Shown: positions 35,374-43,764 of the stretch, in pieces
Layout of the letters: each line of letters starts with the position of its first letter
How positions within the stretch are numbered: the stretch's first letter is position 1
Origin: Streptomyces sp. DH41
GTDB taxonomy: Bacteria > Actinomycetota > Actinomycetes > Streptomycetales > Streptomycetaceae
Direction: 5' to 3'
Length of the DNA: 64,000 nucleotides
Assembly: GCF_029813785.1 (NCBI RefSeq)
Contig: NZ_JARVKY010000001.1
Location: 620,001-684,000 of the forward strand
Notes under the pieces: model-generated
Databases searched by the model: none
What the model was told of the DNA's origin: nothing
What the model saw: the letters and a program-made list of their open reading frames with translations, nothing else
Translations under genes and position numbers: made by a program

Positions 35374-35951
35374 CACGCCGTCACCCCCCGCTCCTCCAGT
35401 GCCAGCTTCATCGAACGCAGGGCGTAGAACACCCGGGAGCGAACGGTGCCGCTGGGTATGCCCAGTGTCTGCGCCGCCTCATTGACGGTACGCCCCTTGA
35501 AGTACGTCTCGACGAGGACCTCCCGGTGAGCCGGGGTCAGGTCGTCGAGCGCGTCCGACAGCGTCATCAGCCACAGCGCCTTGTCGATCTCGTCCTCCGC
35601 GGGGATGACCTCCAGCGGCGACGGATCGACCTCCTGCGGCCGGGCCTGCCGGCTGCGGTGGCCGTCGATGACGATGCGCCGGGCGACCGTCACCAGCCAG
35701 GGGCGTACCGATCCGGTCGCCCGGTTGAGCTGACCGGCGTTCTTCCAGGCACGGATGAGCGTCTCCTGGACGACGTCCTCGGCGCGCTGCCGGTCCCCCG
35801 CGACCAGCCGCAGCACATAGGCCAGCAAGGGGCCGGCGTGCTCCCGGTACAGGGCGCGCATCAGCTCCTCGTCGGGTTCCGAGGACGCCTGGGACATGCG
35901 ATGTCGGGCCCTCGCACCACGTTCACCGGCCACGACGGAATCCTTGCGCAC
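35373..35951 (-). CDS. sigU: ECF RNA polymerase sigma factor SigU
   Basis: A 192-residue ECF sigma factor. Region 2 reads ELMRALYREHAGPLLAYVLRL, DVVQETLIRAWKN and RPWLVTVARRIVIDGHR; region 4 reads LDDLTPAHREVLVETYFKG, NEAAQTLGIPSGTVRSRVFYAL. I choose GTG 35951, which has GGAGGT 4 nt upstream, over the longer frame to 35999 and over ATG 35897. In S. coelicolor SigU overactivity blocks aerial growth and alters secretion (family knowledge). It is controlled by RsuA, encoded immediately downstream. Confidence 0.93.
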   Translation of the reverse strand: MRKDSVVAGERGARARHRMSQASSEPDEELMRALYREHAGPLLAYVLRLVAGDRQRAEDVVQETLIRAWKNAGQLNRATGSVRPWLVTVARRIVIDGHRSRQARPQEVDPSPLEVIPAEDEIDKALWLMTLSDALDDLTPAHREVLVETYFKGRTVNEAAQTLGIPSGTVRSRVFYALRSMKLALEERGVTA

Positions 35952-36121
35952 GCCCACCTCCGATGTCCGGGGGTTCCCCCGAGTCGGTCGCTCGCCCATT
36001 CGGTACGGACGCGAAGTGCGGGGTGTTCAAAGGGGGATGAGAGTTTTCCCGGGACGGCGTGACGAAGGGGGACGCCGCCGCACTTATCGGGCGAGACCCA
36101 CGGGACTACGGGGCTACGGGA

Positions 36122-36712
36122 CTATCGGGCGAGGGCGGCCCGGCGGCGGTGCCGGGCGACACGCTCCCGGTTGCCGCAGATCTCACTGGAGCACCAGCGC
36201 CGGCGGCGCCCTCGGGAGGTGTCCACGTACACGATCGGGCAGTTGTCGCCCTCACACTGCCTGAGGCTCGCCCGCGCGACGGGGTCGGTGAGCAGTTCCA
36301 CGGTGTCCCGGGCGAGGGCGCCGAGCAGCGCCGGGCACTCCGGCGGACCGGTCAACTCCCGCACCAGCGCGCCGTCCTCGCCGTGGACCGCGCGCGGGGC
36401 CGGGGGCGCGGCGACGGCGAGGCCGTTGACGCGGGCGAGCGCGAGGTCGTACGGGATGCTGCCGGGCGCGGACCGGGAGCGGATCAGGCGGGCGGTCTGG
36501 CCGCGCAGTTCGCGGAAGGCGGCCAGCCAGGAGACGTCGGCGTGGGCCAGCGGGGTGCGGGGCGGGACGAGCCCGGACCCGGTGATCCAGGCACGCAGCA
36601 CCTCGACGGATGCGAGCCGCTCCATGGGGTGGGTGGTGGCGATGAGGTCCAGGCAGATCCGCCCGGTGTCGAACCGCAGCTCGTACGGATCGGTGGCCGT
36701 ACCCAGTGCCAT
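36122..36712 (-). CDS. CGNR zinc-finger (ABATE) protein
   Basis: A 196-residue protein. The N-terminal ABATE-like domain starts LRFDTGRICLDLIATTHP. The C-terminal zinc finger has CEGDNCPIVYVDTSRGRRRRWC and then CGNRERVARHRRR, the family's name-giving CGNR. Such proteins are putative stress or metabolic regulators in actinomycetes. ATG 36712 follows ACAGGAAC. It is monocistronic; target unknown. Confidence 0.9.
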   Translation of the reverse strand: MALGTATDPYELRFDTGRICLDLIATTHPMERLASVEVLRAWITGSGLVPPRTPLAHADVSWLAAFRELRGQTARLIRSRSAPGSIPYDLALARVNGLAVAAPPAPRAVHGEDGALVRELTGPPECPALLGALARDTVELLTDPVARASLRQCEGDNCPIVYVDTSRGRRRRWCSSEICGNRERVARHRRRAALAR

Positions 36713-36958
36713 GTTCCTGTCACCGCCTAGGGGTTGCCCGTCGGGGTGCGGGCTGGGGAGGGGAGCAGGTGGACCGCTCCCTCTACAGTGCCTGCCCGCT
36801 CCCGCGCCCGGAACCCCTCGTACCGCCCTACGGCCGGAACCCCACGTGTGCGCCCGCGCGCTCGGGGAGTGGCTCCGCCCGTCCTCGCCGAGGCGGTCCG
36901 GTCGTCCGGTCCGGCCGTGCGCCCGCGCGCCCCGGGAGTGGCTTTCCGGCGCCGCGCG

Positions 36959-38116
36959 TCATCCGTCCGTGTACTTGGCGTCCGTCGCCGGGTCCAGGGC
37001 CAGGCGGTAGCCGCGTTTCACCACCGTCTGGATCAGCTTCGGGGCGCCGAGGGACGTGCGCAGGCGGGCCATCGCCGTTTCGACGGCGTGTTCGTCGCGG
37101 CCGGTGCCCGGCAGGGCGCGCAGCAGTTCGGCGCGGGCGACGACCCAGCCCGGCCGCCGGGCGAGGGCCCGCAGCAGGGACATACCGGCGGGCGGCACGG
37201 CCTTGAGCTCCCCGTCCACCAGCACCGCGTGCCCGCGGATCTCCAGCCGGTGCCCGGCGACCGGCAGCGCGCGGGCGCGGCCCGGCAGTTCCTGGCACAG
37301 CAGCTGGACGAGGGGGCCGAGCCGGAAGCGTTCGGGCTGGACCGTGTCGACGCCGTGCGCCTGGAGCGGCACCGCGGTCACCGGGCCGACGCAGGCAGGC
37401 AGCACGCCGTGGCCGAACGCGGCGAGCAGCTCGGGCAGCATGCCGCGCTCCTCGGCGCGGGAGAGGAGGGACGCGGCGGCGGGCGCGCTGGTGAACGTCA
37501 CGGCGTCCACGCCACGCGATACGGCGGCGTCCAGCAGCCGGTCCACGGGCCCGAGGTCCACCGGCGGCAGCCACCGGTAGACGGGCACGCCGACCACTTC
37601 GGCGCCGCCCGCCCGCAGCGCCTCCACGAAGCCCGGCAGCGGCTCACCGTGCAGCTGCAGGGCGATCCGCCGGCCGTCGACGCCCTCCTCCAGCAGCCGG
37701 TCCAGCACCTCGGCCATGGACTCGGAGGCCGGCGACCACTCCTCCGTCAGCCCGGCGGCCCGGACCGCGCCCTTGACCTTGGGGCCGCGCGCGAGCAGCC
37801 GCACCGCGCGCAGCCGCTCCAGCAGGGCGTCACCCAGCCCCCAGCCGTCGGCGGCCTCGACCCAGCCCCGGAAACCGATGGCGGTGGTGGCCACGACGAC
37901 GTCCGGCGCCTGGTCGATGAGCTGCTTGGTCGCGGCCAGCAGCTCGCTGTCGTCGGCGAGCGGCACGATCCTGAGCGCCGGGGCGTGCAGGACGGCTGCT
38001 CCGCGCCGCTGGAGCAGCGCGCCCAGTTCGTCGGCCCGGCGGGCGGCGGTCACGCCCACGGTGAATCCGGCGAGGGGACCGTGGGCACCCTTGTCCGGCT
38101 GCTGTTCGTCGTCCAT
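36959..38116 (-). CDS. nnaR: NnaR-type nitrate/nitrite assimilation regulator (HemD-like domain plus winged helix)
   Basis: A 385-residue fusion. Residues about 1-260 have the uroporphyrinogen-III synthase (HemD) fold (LAGFTVGVTAARRADELGALL, AVTFTSAPAAASLL, ACVGPVTAVPLQAHG). Residues about 285-375 are an OmpR-type winged helix (GMSLLRALARRPGWVVAR, RDEHAVETAMARLRTSLG, IQTVVKRGYRL). In S. coelicolor this protein (SCO2958) is NnaR, co-activator with GlnR of narK, nirB and nasC-type genes (established knowledge, from memory). The location just downstream of narK supports the call. ATG 38116 is used; GTG 38119 adds one residue. Confidence 0.9.
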   Translation of the reverse strand: MDDEQQPDKGAHGPLAGFTVGVTAARRADELGALLQRRGAAVLHAPALRIVPLADDSELLAATKQLIDQAPDVVVATTAIGFRGWVEAADGWGLGDALLERLRAVRLLARGPKVKGAVRAAGLTEEWSPASESMAEVLDRLLEEGVDGRRIALQLHGEPLPGFVEALRAGGAEVVGVPVYRWLPPVDLGPVDRLLDAAVSRGVDAVTFTSAPAAASLLSRAEERGMLPELLAAFGHGVLPACVGPVTAVPLQAHGVDTVQPERFRLGPLVQLLCQELPGRARALPVAGHRLEIRGHAVLVDGELKAVPPAGMSLLRALARRPGWVVARAELLRALPGTGRDEHAVETAMARLRTSLGAPKLIQTVVKRGYRLALDPATDAKYTDG

Positions 38117-38220
38117 CACTCTCGTCCCGATCGTCCCGGTCGTCGTACTGGCTGCACGGCGACCGAGCCTGTCAACGGTGCGTGACGGGCTCGGTTCCGC
38201 TTCATGTCACCAGTGTTACG

Positions 38221-39582
38221 TCATACCTCGGCGTAACCGAGCCGCGCGTTCGTCCGCGCTCGGCCCGCCGGGCCGTCCGGCGTCCTGGCGGCCGGACGGC
38301 GAAGGTATACCGCCCACGTGACGGCGAAGCAGACGGCGTAGTAGGCGAGGAAGGCGACGAAGGCGCCGGTGCCCGAGCCGACGGAGAGGAAGGACTGCCG
38401 GAAGGCGAGGTTGATGGCGACGCCGCCGAGCGCGCCGACCGCGCCGATCAGCCCCATGGAGGCACCGGAGAGCCGCCGCCCGTACGCCACGGCGTTCTCC
38501 CCCGCCAGCCCCTTGGCGAGCGCCCTGTTCTGGAAGATTCCCGGGATCATCTTGAACGTCGAGCCGTTGCCGAGCCCGCTGAGCACGAACAGCACCACGA
38601 ACGCGGTCACGAACAGCCCGAGCGACTCCGCCATGCCGGCCGCGACGAGCACGGCGGTGGCGGCGGCCATGGCGACGAAGTTCCACAGCGTGATCCGCGC
38701 GCCGCCGTACCGGTCGGCGAGCCTGCCGCCCAGCGGCCGGATCAGGGAGCCGAGCAGCGGCCCGATGAAGGTCAGGTACGCCGCCTGCAGCGGACTCCGC
38801 CCGAACTGGGTCTGCAGCACCTGCCCGAAGGCGAAGCTGTACCCGATGAACGACCCGAACGTGCCGACGTACAGCACGGCCATGATCCAGGTGTGGGCGT
38901 CCCGGGCGGCGTCCTTGGCGGCACCGGTGTCGTTCTTCACGGAGGCGAGGTTGTCCATGAAGCGGGCGGCGAGGACGGCGGCCACCAGGATCAGCGGGAT
39001 GTAGATGCCGAGCAGCACCCGCGGCCCGCCACTCGCTCCGATGATCGCGAGCGCGGCCAGCTGGATGACCGGCACACCGATGTTCCCGCCCCCGGCGTTG
39101 AGGCCGAGCGCCCAGCCCTTCTTCCGGAGCGGGAAGAAGGCGTTGATGTTGGTCATGGAGGAGGCGAAGTTGCCGCCGCCGATGCCGGCCAGCAGACCGA
39201 CCAGCAGGAAGGTCGAGAAGGACGTTCCCGGCTCCATGACCATGAACGCCGCCGTGGTCGGCACGAGCAGCAGCCCGGCGGAGACGATCGTCCAGTTCCG
39301 CCCGCCGAAGACCGCGACGGCGAAGGTGTACGGCACCCGCACGACCGCCCCGACCAGCGTCACCACGGACGTCAGCAGGAACTTGTCGGCCGGCGTCAGC
39401 CCGTACTCCGGCCCCATGAAGAGCACCAGCACGGACCACAGCGTCCAGACCGAGAACCCGATGTGCTCGGAGAGGACGGAGAAGAACAGGTTCCGCCGCG
39501 CGACCCGCTCCCCCGTCTCCTTCCAGAAGGTCTCGTCCTCCGGATCCCAGTGCTGGATCCAGCGGCCGCCAGGGACTGTCAT
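38221..39582 (-). CDS. narK: Nitrate/nitrite MFS transporter NarK
   Basis: A 453-residue MFS protein with about 12 hydrophobic segments. It has the nitrate-signature glycine-rich motifs GIGGGNFASSMTNINAFFP and KGWALGLNAGGGNIGVP, and the second half repeats GLGNGSTFKMIP. RPLGGRLADRYGG is the MFS loop motif. It exchanges nitrate for nitrite or takes up nitrate with protons. ATG 39582 follows GGAGGCGTC. The next gene, 104 bp downstream on the same strand, is nnaR. Confidence 0.94.
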   Translation of the reverse strand: MTVPGGRWIQHWDPEDETFWKETGERVARRNLFFSVLSEHIGFSVWTLWSVLVLFMGPEYGLTPADKFLLTSVVTLVGAVVRVPYTFAVAVFGGRNWTIVSAGLLLVPTTAAFMVMEPGTSFSTFLLVGLLAGIGGGNFASSMTNINAFFPLRKKGWALGLNAGGGNIGVPVIQLAALAIIGASGGPRVLLGIYIPLILVAAVLAARFMDNLASVKNDTGAAKDAARDAHTWIMAVLYVGTFGSFIGYSFAFGQVLQTQFGRSPLQAAYLTFIGPLLGSLIRPLGGRLADRYGGARITLWNFVAMAAATAVLVAAGMAESLGLFVTAFVVLFVLSGLGNGSTFKMIPGIFQNRALAKGLAGENAVAYGRRLSGASMGLIGAVGALGGVAINLAFRQSFLSVGSGTGAFVAFLAYYAVCFAVTWAVYLRRPAARTPDGPAGRARTNARLGYAEV

Positions 39583-39606
39583 GACGCCTCCACGGTGCTC
39601 CGTAGC

Positions 39607-39619
39607 TCGGTTGCACCGA
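39607..39619. promoter_or_regulatory. Palindrome upstream of narK
   Basis: TCGGT-TGC-ACCGA, a perfect 5-bp inverted repeat with 3-nt centre, 25 bp upstream of the narK start. Further upstream on the coding strand CCCAC-N6-GAAAC resembles a degenerate GlnR half-box. NnaR/GlnR binding is inferred from context only. Confidence 0.35.
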
Positions 39620-39680
39620 CGGTAGGCAGGACGCGTTTCGGCCCGGTGGGGCTGTGGATGACCGCGAGGGAACGTCCCTC

Positions 39681-39902
39681 TCACCCGGCACCGGGTCGGA
39701 GTGAGAGGACGTCGCCGCCAGCCCCGGCGGGCCGCCCTCCCACCTCGAACCACAGCAACTTGCCCGCGCCCCGCCCCAGCAGCTCGTCGCCGAGGGACCA
39801 CCCTCCCCAGGAGTCCACGTACTCCTGAACGAGGCGCAGCCCGCGCCCGGACCCGGCGTCGGCCGAGGCGAGCGGGACCAGTTCTTCGGGAGACCCGTGC
39901 AA
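39681..39902 (-). pseudogene. Truncated HATPase_c anti-sigma-type ATPase remnant
   Basis: About 73 residues matching only the C-terminal end of a Streptomyces RsbW/SpoIIAB-like ATPase (GSGRGLRLVQEYVDSWGGWSLGDE, then GKLLWFEVGG). The N and G1 boxes that bind ATP are missing, and the only start is a TTG without ribosome binding site. It lies beside a DUF397 gene. Intact loci of this kind usually contain an ATPase, an XRE regulator and DUF397, so this looks like the residue of a deletion. Confidence 0.6.
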
Positions 39903-39962
39903 ACCTGAAGCGTCACGAGACTTGGTTCACCGCATCGCCCGGAACACTTGAGGGAGCCGCAT

Positions 39963-40136
39963 ATGTCTGATCTCCACTGGCGCAAGCCCACTTACAGCCC
40001 GGATGCGTCCAACTGCGTGGAAATCGTCACGACCTCGACCACCGTCCTCGTACGCGACTCGAAGGCCATAACCGGCCCCCGGCTAGGCCTGTCCCCCACC
40101 GCCTGGGACGCCTTCCTCGCGCACATCACAAGGTGA
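39963..40136 (+). CDS. DUF397 small regulatory protein
   Basis: A 57-residue DUF397 protein. The pattern is WRKPTYSPDASNCVEIV, VLVRDSKAITGPRLGLSPTAWDAFL. DUF397 proteins usually pair with an upstream XRE/DUF5753 regulator (WhiJ-like) and act as its antagonist. No such partner is present here, so it is an orphan. ATG 39963 has GAGGGAG upstream. A terminator overlaps its last codons. Confidence 0.88.
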   Translation: MSDLHWRKPTYSPDASNCVEIVTTSTTVLVRDSKAITGPRLGLSPTAWDAFLAHITR

Positions 40137-40147
40137 CGTGCGCGAGG
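40115..40147. terminator. Hairpin between DUF397 and acyltransferase genes
   Basis: CCTCGCGCACATCAC (40115-40129) pairs with GTGACGTGCGCGAGG (40133-40147), one mismatch in 15 bp. It overlaps the DUF397 stop and could serve both convergent transcripts. Confidence 0.7.
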
Positions 40148-40180
40148 AGGTGAGCGAGAGGACGGGGCGGGTGACGGAGG

Positions 40181-41566
40181 TCAGTTCCGGCCCGCCCCGG
40201 ACCTGGAACGACGCCGGCTCCCGGTTCCCCCCGCTCCCTTGGCCGCGTCGCCGCGCTTCGTGCCGTTCGGCCACAGGCGTGGTTTCCGCTTCGCCGCGAG
40301 GTCCTCGACCCAGCCGACCGCGAGGACCATCAGGCCGATGAGCGGCCAGACGAGGGCCAGCATCCAGATCGTGTACGCGTCGGTGAGCGCGTTCATCGCC
40401 CGCTCGTTCTGCATGAACGGGAGCCGGTAGGCCAGGTCGATGATCGGGACCGTCGCCATGATCAGCAGGTTGTGCCACAGGTAGATGGTGACCGCGCGGT
40501 TGTTGGAGAGGGTGATCAGCTTGTCCCACTTCGCCAGCCGGCCGGGGAGTTCCTGCCACGACGGGGAGTACTGGAGCAGGATCACGACGAACCCGAACGA
40601 CCAGGTGGCCTGGGCCAGCGGGATGTCGTTGAGGTCCCAGCCGTCGGGGCCCAGGTGGTTCGAGGCCCACCACAGGCCGAAGGCCATCACCAGGGACGCG
40701 CAGGAGACGGAGACGTAGCGCGGGATCTGCTTCAGCAGACCCTCGTGGTGGGCGAAGCCCAGGACCCAGCAGCCGCCGTAGACCGCGAAGTCGGTGATCG
40801 CGAGGCCCGTCTCGCCGGGGATGGTCACCACTCCCGTGCCGACGATCGCCGTCAGGCCGAGCGGGGCGAGCAGCGTCGGCCAGGGGGCCTTGCGGAACAG
40901 CCACAGCAGCAGCGGGGAGGCGATGACGAACCACAGGTAGGCGCGCAGGTACCAGAGCGGCCCCGCGGCCTGTACCGCCCAGGTGTCCTCCAGCAGGCCG
41001 GACGGGGAGCCGACGTGCCAGGGGTAGGGCGGGGCGCCGATCGGGACGATGTAGTTGAACAGCTCGATCAGGCCCCAGGCGCCGCCCTCCGGGTCCTTGG
41101 TGGGATTCCAGCCGTTCACGAACATCATCGTCAGCACGACCGCGGCGAACGCCCACATCGGCGGCAGGAGGCGGCGCACGCGGCCGCGGATCACGCCCAT
41201 CGCCGGGCGCTTGAGCGAACGCGCCATCAGCGAGCCCGCCAGCGCGAACATCACGCCCATCGACGGGAACAGCACCGTCAGCCAGGCCCAGCCGAAGATG
41301 TGGTACACCACGACGCGGACCAGGGCGACGGAGCGCAGCAGGTCGAGGTAGCGGTCGCGGCCGGGCTTCTTGGCCGCCGGGGGTGCCTGGGGTGCCGGGG
41401 CGGGAGCGGGTTCGGAGTCGAACCCGGGCGCGAACTCCGTCGTGCGCTGCCGCGGAACGTCGTACGGCATCCCCGCGGCGCCGTTCGGGTCCCCCGCGTA
41501 CGGGGAGCCGTACGGGCCGGCCGGCTCCGGGTTCGTACCCGTACCGGTCGTGTATCCGTGGGTCAT
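40181..41566 (-). CDS. Membrane acyltransferase 3 family protein, third gene of mat operon
   Basis: A 461-residue protein. A disordered Pro/Gly/Tyr-rich cytoplasmic N-terminus (about 70 residues) precedes about ten hydrophobic segments of the acyltransferase_3 fold: RDRYLDLLRSVALVRVVVYH (with the catalytic-type His), MGVMFALAGSLMARSL, and a C-terminal NNRAVTIYLWHNLLIMA. It probably transfers acetyl or another acyl group to an exported saccharide. ATG 41566 overlaps the matB stop by 4 nt, so it should be made with MatA and MatB and may decorate their polymer. The substrate is inferred. Confidence 0.87.
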   Translation of the reverse strand: MTHGYTTGTGTNPEPAGPYGSPYAGDPNGAAGMPYDVPRQRTTEFAPGFDSEPAPAPAPQAPPAAKKPGRDRYLDLLRSVALVRVVVYHIFGWAWLTVLFPSMGVMFALAGSLMARSLKRPAMGVIRGRVRRLLPPMWAFAAVVLTMMFVNGWNPTKDPEGGAWGLIELFNYIVPIGAPPYPWHVGSPSGLLEDTWAVQAAGPLWYLRAYLWFVIASPLLLWLFRKAPWPTLLAPLGLTAIVGTGVVTIPGETGLAITDFAVYGGCWVLGFAHHEGLLKQIPRYVSVSCASLVMAFGLWWASNHLGPDGWDLNDIPLAQATWSFGFVVILLQYSPSWQELPGRLAKWDKLITLSNNRAVTIYLWHNLLIMATVPIIDLAYRLPFMQNERAMNALTDAYTIWMLALVWPLIGLMVLAVGWVEDLAAKRKPRLWPNGTKRGDAAKGAGGTGSRRRSRSGAGRN

Positions 41567-43764
41567 GCCACGGGCCTCCGATCATCGCCGCTCTGCGCAC
41601 GCTGGTTCGGCACGGAGCCGCCGGGCGCGCCGACCACGCCGGTGCGCCGGAGCTTCTGCCAGCGCAGCCGGCCGCCGGTGAGGGCGGTGATCCAGGACTG
41701 GAGCAGCACTACGTACATGAGCTGGCGGTAGAGGATCTGCTGCAGCGGCAGCGAGATCAGGTGGGTCATGCGTTCACGGTCCAGGCGGAAGGCGTACGCC
41801 GCGCAGACCGCTTGGAGGGCCAGGACGCCCAGCCACGCCATGATCGTCTTCTGGGTCGGGCCGAAGACGATGCCGTAGAGCAGGAAGACGTCGATCAGCG
41901 GGGCCAGCAGCGGGGCCAGGACCATGAACAGGGAGACGAAGGGCAGGCCCACGCGGCCGAAGCGGCCCGAGGGGCCCTTCTCGATCACGGACCTGCGGTG
42001 CTTCCAGATGGCCTGCATGGTGCCGTAGGACCAGCGGTAGCGCTGGGACCACAGCTGCTGGACGGTCTCGGGCGCCTCGGTCCAGGCCCGGGCGTTCTCG
42101 GCGTAGACCACGCGCCAGCCGGCGCGGTGCAGCGCCATGGTGACGTCGGTGTCCTCGGCGAGGGTGTCGTCGCTCATGCCGCCGATCGGCGCCAGCGCCG
42201 AGCGCCGGAAGGCGCCCACGGCGCCCGGGATGGTCGGCATGCAGCCCAGGACGTCGTACATGCGGCGGTCCAGGTTGAAGCCCATCACGTACTCGATGTG
42301 CTGCCAGGCGCCGATCAGACTGTCCTTGTTGCCGACCTTCGCGTTGCCCGCCACGGCGCCGACCCTCTGGTCGCCGAAGGGCTGGACGAGTTCGCGGACG
42401 GTGGACGGTTCGAAGACCGTGTCGCCGTCCATCATGACGACGATGTCGTGACTGGCGTTGGCGAGGCCGCGGTTGAGCGCGGCCGGCTTGCCCGCGTTGA
42501 GCTGGCGGATCACCCGGACGCCCGGCAGACCCATCGCCTCGACGATCCGGGCGGTGCCGTCGCTGGAGCCGTCGTCGATGACGATGACCTCGACCGGGTG
42601 GTCGCTGGACATCAGCGAGAGGACGGTGTTCTCGATGCACTTGGCCTCGTTGTACGCCGGGACCAGCACCGTCACCGGTTCGGTCACCGGCGGGCCCCAG
42701 CGGAAGTCCTTGCGTCTGACCCGGCGGGCGTGGAAGCCGGAGAGGAGCAGCATCAGCACGAAACGGCCGATGACGAGCGTGCCGATGATCGCCAGTCCCA
42801 CGACCAGGGCGTCGGTGAGCTTCTCCGAGGCCTGGACGAGGAAGACCCAGGCCTTGCCCTTCCACAGTTCGGCGCCGGTCACCGGGCTCATCGCGCTGGG
42901 CGCGTCCAGGGCCTCGGTGAGGTTGTCGAACTCGTAGCCCTTCTTCTGCAGGTCGGGCAGGAATCTGTCCAGCGCCTCGACCGTCTGGCTGCGGTCACCG
43001 CCGGAGTCGTGCATCAGGACGATGGCGCCCTTGCCGTCCTTGGGCGTGGCGCGGCGGATGATCTCGTCGACGCCGGGACGCTTCCAGTCCTCGCTGTCGG
43101 TGTTGTTGACGACGGTGATGTAGCCGCGGCTGCCGATGTACTCGGTGACGGGCCAGGACTTGTTGTCCATGGCGTCGGCGTAGGAGGAGTACGGCGGGCG
43201 GAAGAGCGAGGTACGGATGCCGGCCGCGCCGGTGATCGCCAGCTGGTTCTGCGACAGCTCCCAGTCGATGCGCTTCTTGGACTGGAAGGAGAGGTCGGGG
43301 TGGTTGAACGTGTGCAGGCCGACCTCGTGGCCCTCGTCGACCATGCGCTTGACGAGGTCGGGGTAGCGGGAGGCCATGGTGCCGGTGACGAAGAAGACGC
43401 CGTGCGCGTCGTGCTTCTTCAGCACGTCCAGGACCTTCGGCGTCCAGGTCGGGTCCGGGCCGTCGTCGAACGTGAGGACCAGGCGGTGGTCGGGCACGCT
43501 CAGGCTCTCGGTGCGGCCGCCACGGGCGTCGATGACCGGGCCGCCCTCGAGGATCTTCTCCGGCACCTGGTCGGTGGCGGCGGGCGGCTGGACGCGGTGG
43601 TCGGCGAGGATCTCACTGTGCACGTAGCCGCGCAGCATGAGCATCGCCGCCAGGGCGACCAGGACGAGCAGCGGAAGCAGCAGGCGCAGGGGCAGGCGGC
43701 GGCGCCGGGCGCCCTCACGGGCGCCGTCACGGGCCGGCCCGTGACGGCGGATGCGGGATGCCAT
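41563..43764 (-). CDS. matB: MatB: polysaccharide deacetylase-glycosyltransferase fusion
   Basis: A 733-residue membrane enzyme. After one membrane helix (about 26-44) lies an extracellular NodB deacetylase domain: TFDDGPD (98-104), metal His151/His155 in HTFNH, FRPPY, and MHDSGGDRS. A second membrane segment (about 318-342) leads to a cytoplasmic GT2 domain: VPAYNE (368-373), DDGSSDGT (397-404), MDGD (445-448), EDTD and QRYRW (QxxRW), then C-terminal helices. This is the layout of PNAG/chitin-like synthases. In Streptomyces matAB makes a poly-N-acetylglucosamine-like glycan that glues hyphae into pellets (family knowledge). The start overlaps the matA stop by 1 nt. Confidence 0.92.
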   Translation of the reverse strand: MASRIRRHGPARDGAREGARRRRLPLRLLLPLLVLVALAAMLMLRGYVHSEILADHRVQPPAATDQVPEKILEGGPVIDARGGRTESLSVPDHRLVLTFDDGPDPTWTPKVLDVLKKHDAHGVFFVTGTMASRYPDLVKRMVDEGHEVGLHTFNHPDLSFQSKKRIDWELSQNQLAITGAAGIRTSLFRPPYSSYADAMDNKSWPVTEYIGSRGYITVVNNTDSEDWKRPGVDEIIRRATPKDGKGAIVLMHDSGGDRSQTVEALDRFLPDLQKKGYEFDNLTEALDAPSAMSPVTGAELWKGKAWVFLVQASEKLTDALVVGLAIIGTLVIGRFVLMLLLSGFHARRVRRKDFRWGPPVTEPVTVLVPAYNEAKCIENTVLSLMSSDHPVEVIVIDDGSSDGTARIVEAMGLPGVRVIRQLNAGKPAALNRGLANASHDIVVMMDGDTVFEPSTVRELVQPFGDQRVGAVAGNAKVGNKDSLIGAWQHIEYVMGFNLDRRMYDVLGCMPTIPGAVGAFRRSALAPIGGMSDDTLAEDTDVTMALHRAGWRVVYAENARAWTEAPETVQQLWSQRYRWSYGTMQAIWKHRRSVIEKGPSGRFGRVGLPFVSLFMVLAPLLAPLIDVFLLYGIVFGPTQKTIMAWLGVLALQAVCAAYAFRLDRERMTHLISLPLQQILYRQLMYVVLLQSWITALTGGRLRWQKLRRTGVVGAPGGSVPNQRAQSGDDRRPVA

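Noticed and set aside
36959..38116. Biosynthetic uroporphyrinogen-III synthase
   Set aside because: A HemD-like fold is present, but the fused winged helix and the adjacent narK fit the NnaR regulator; no other heme genes are close.
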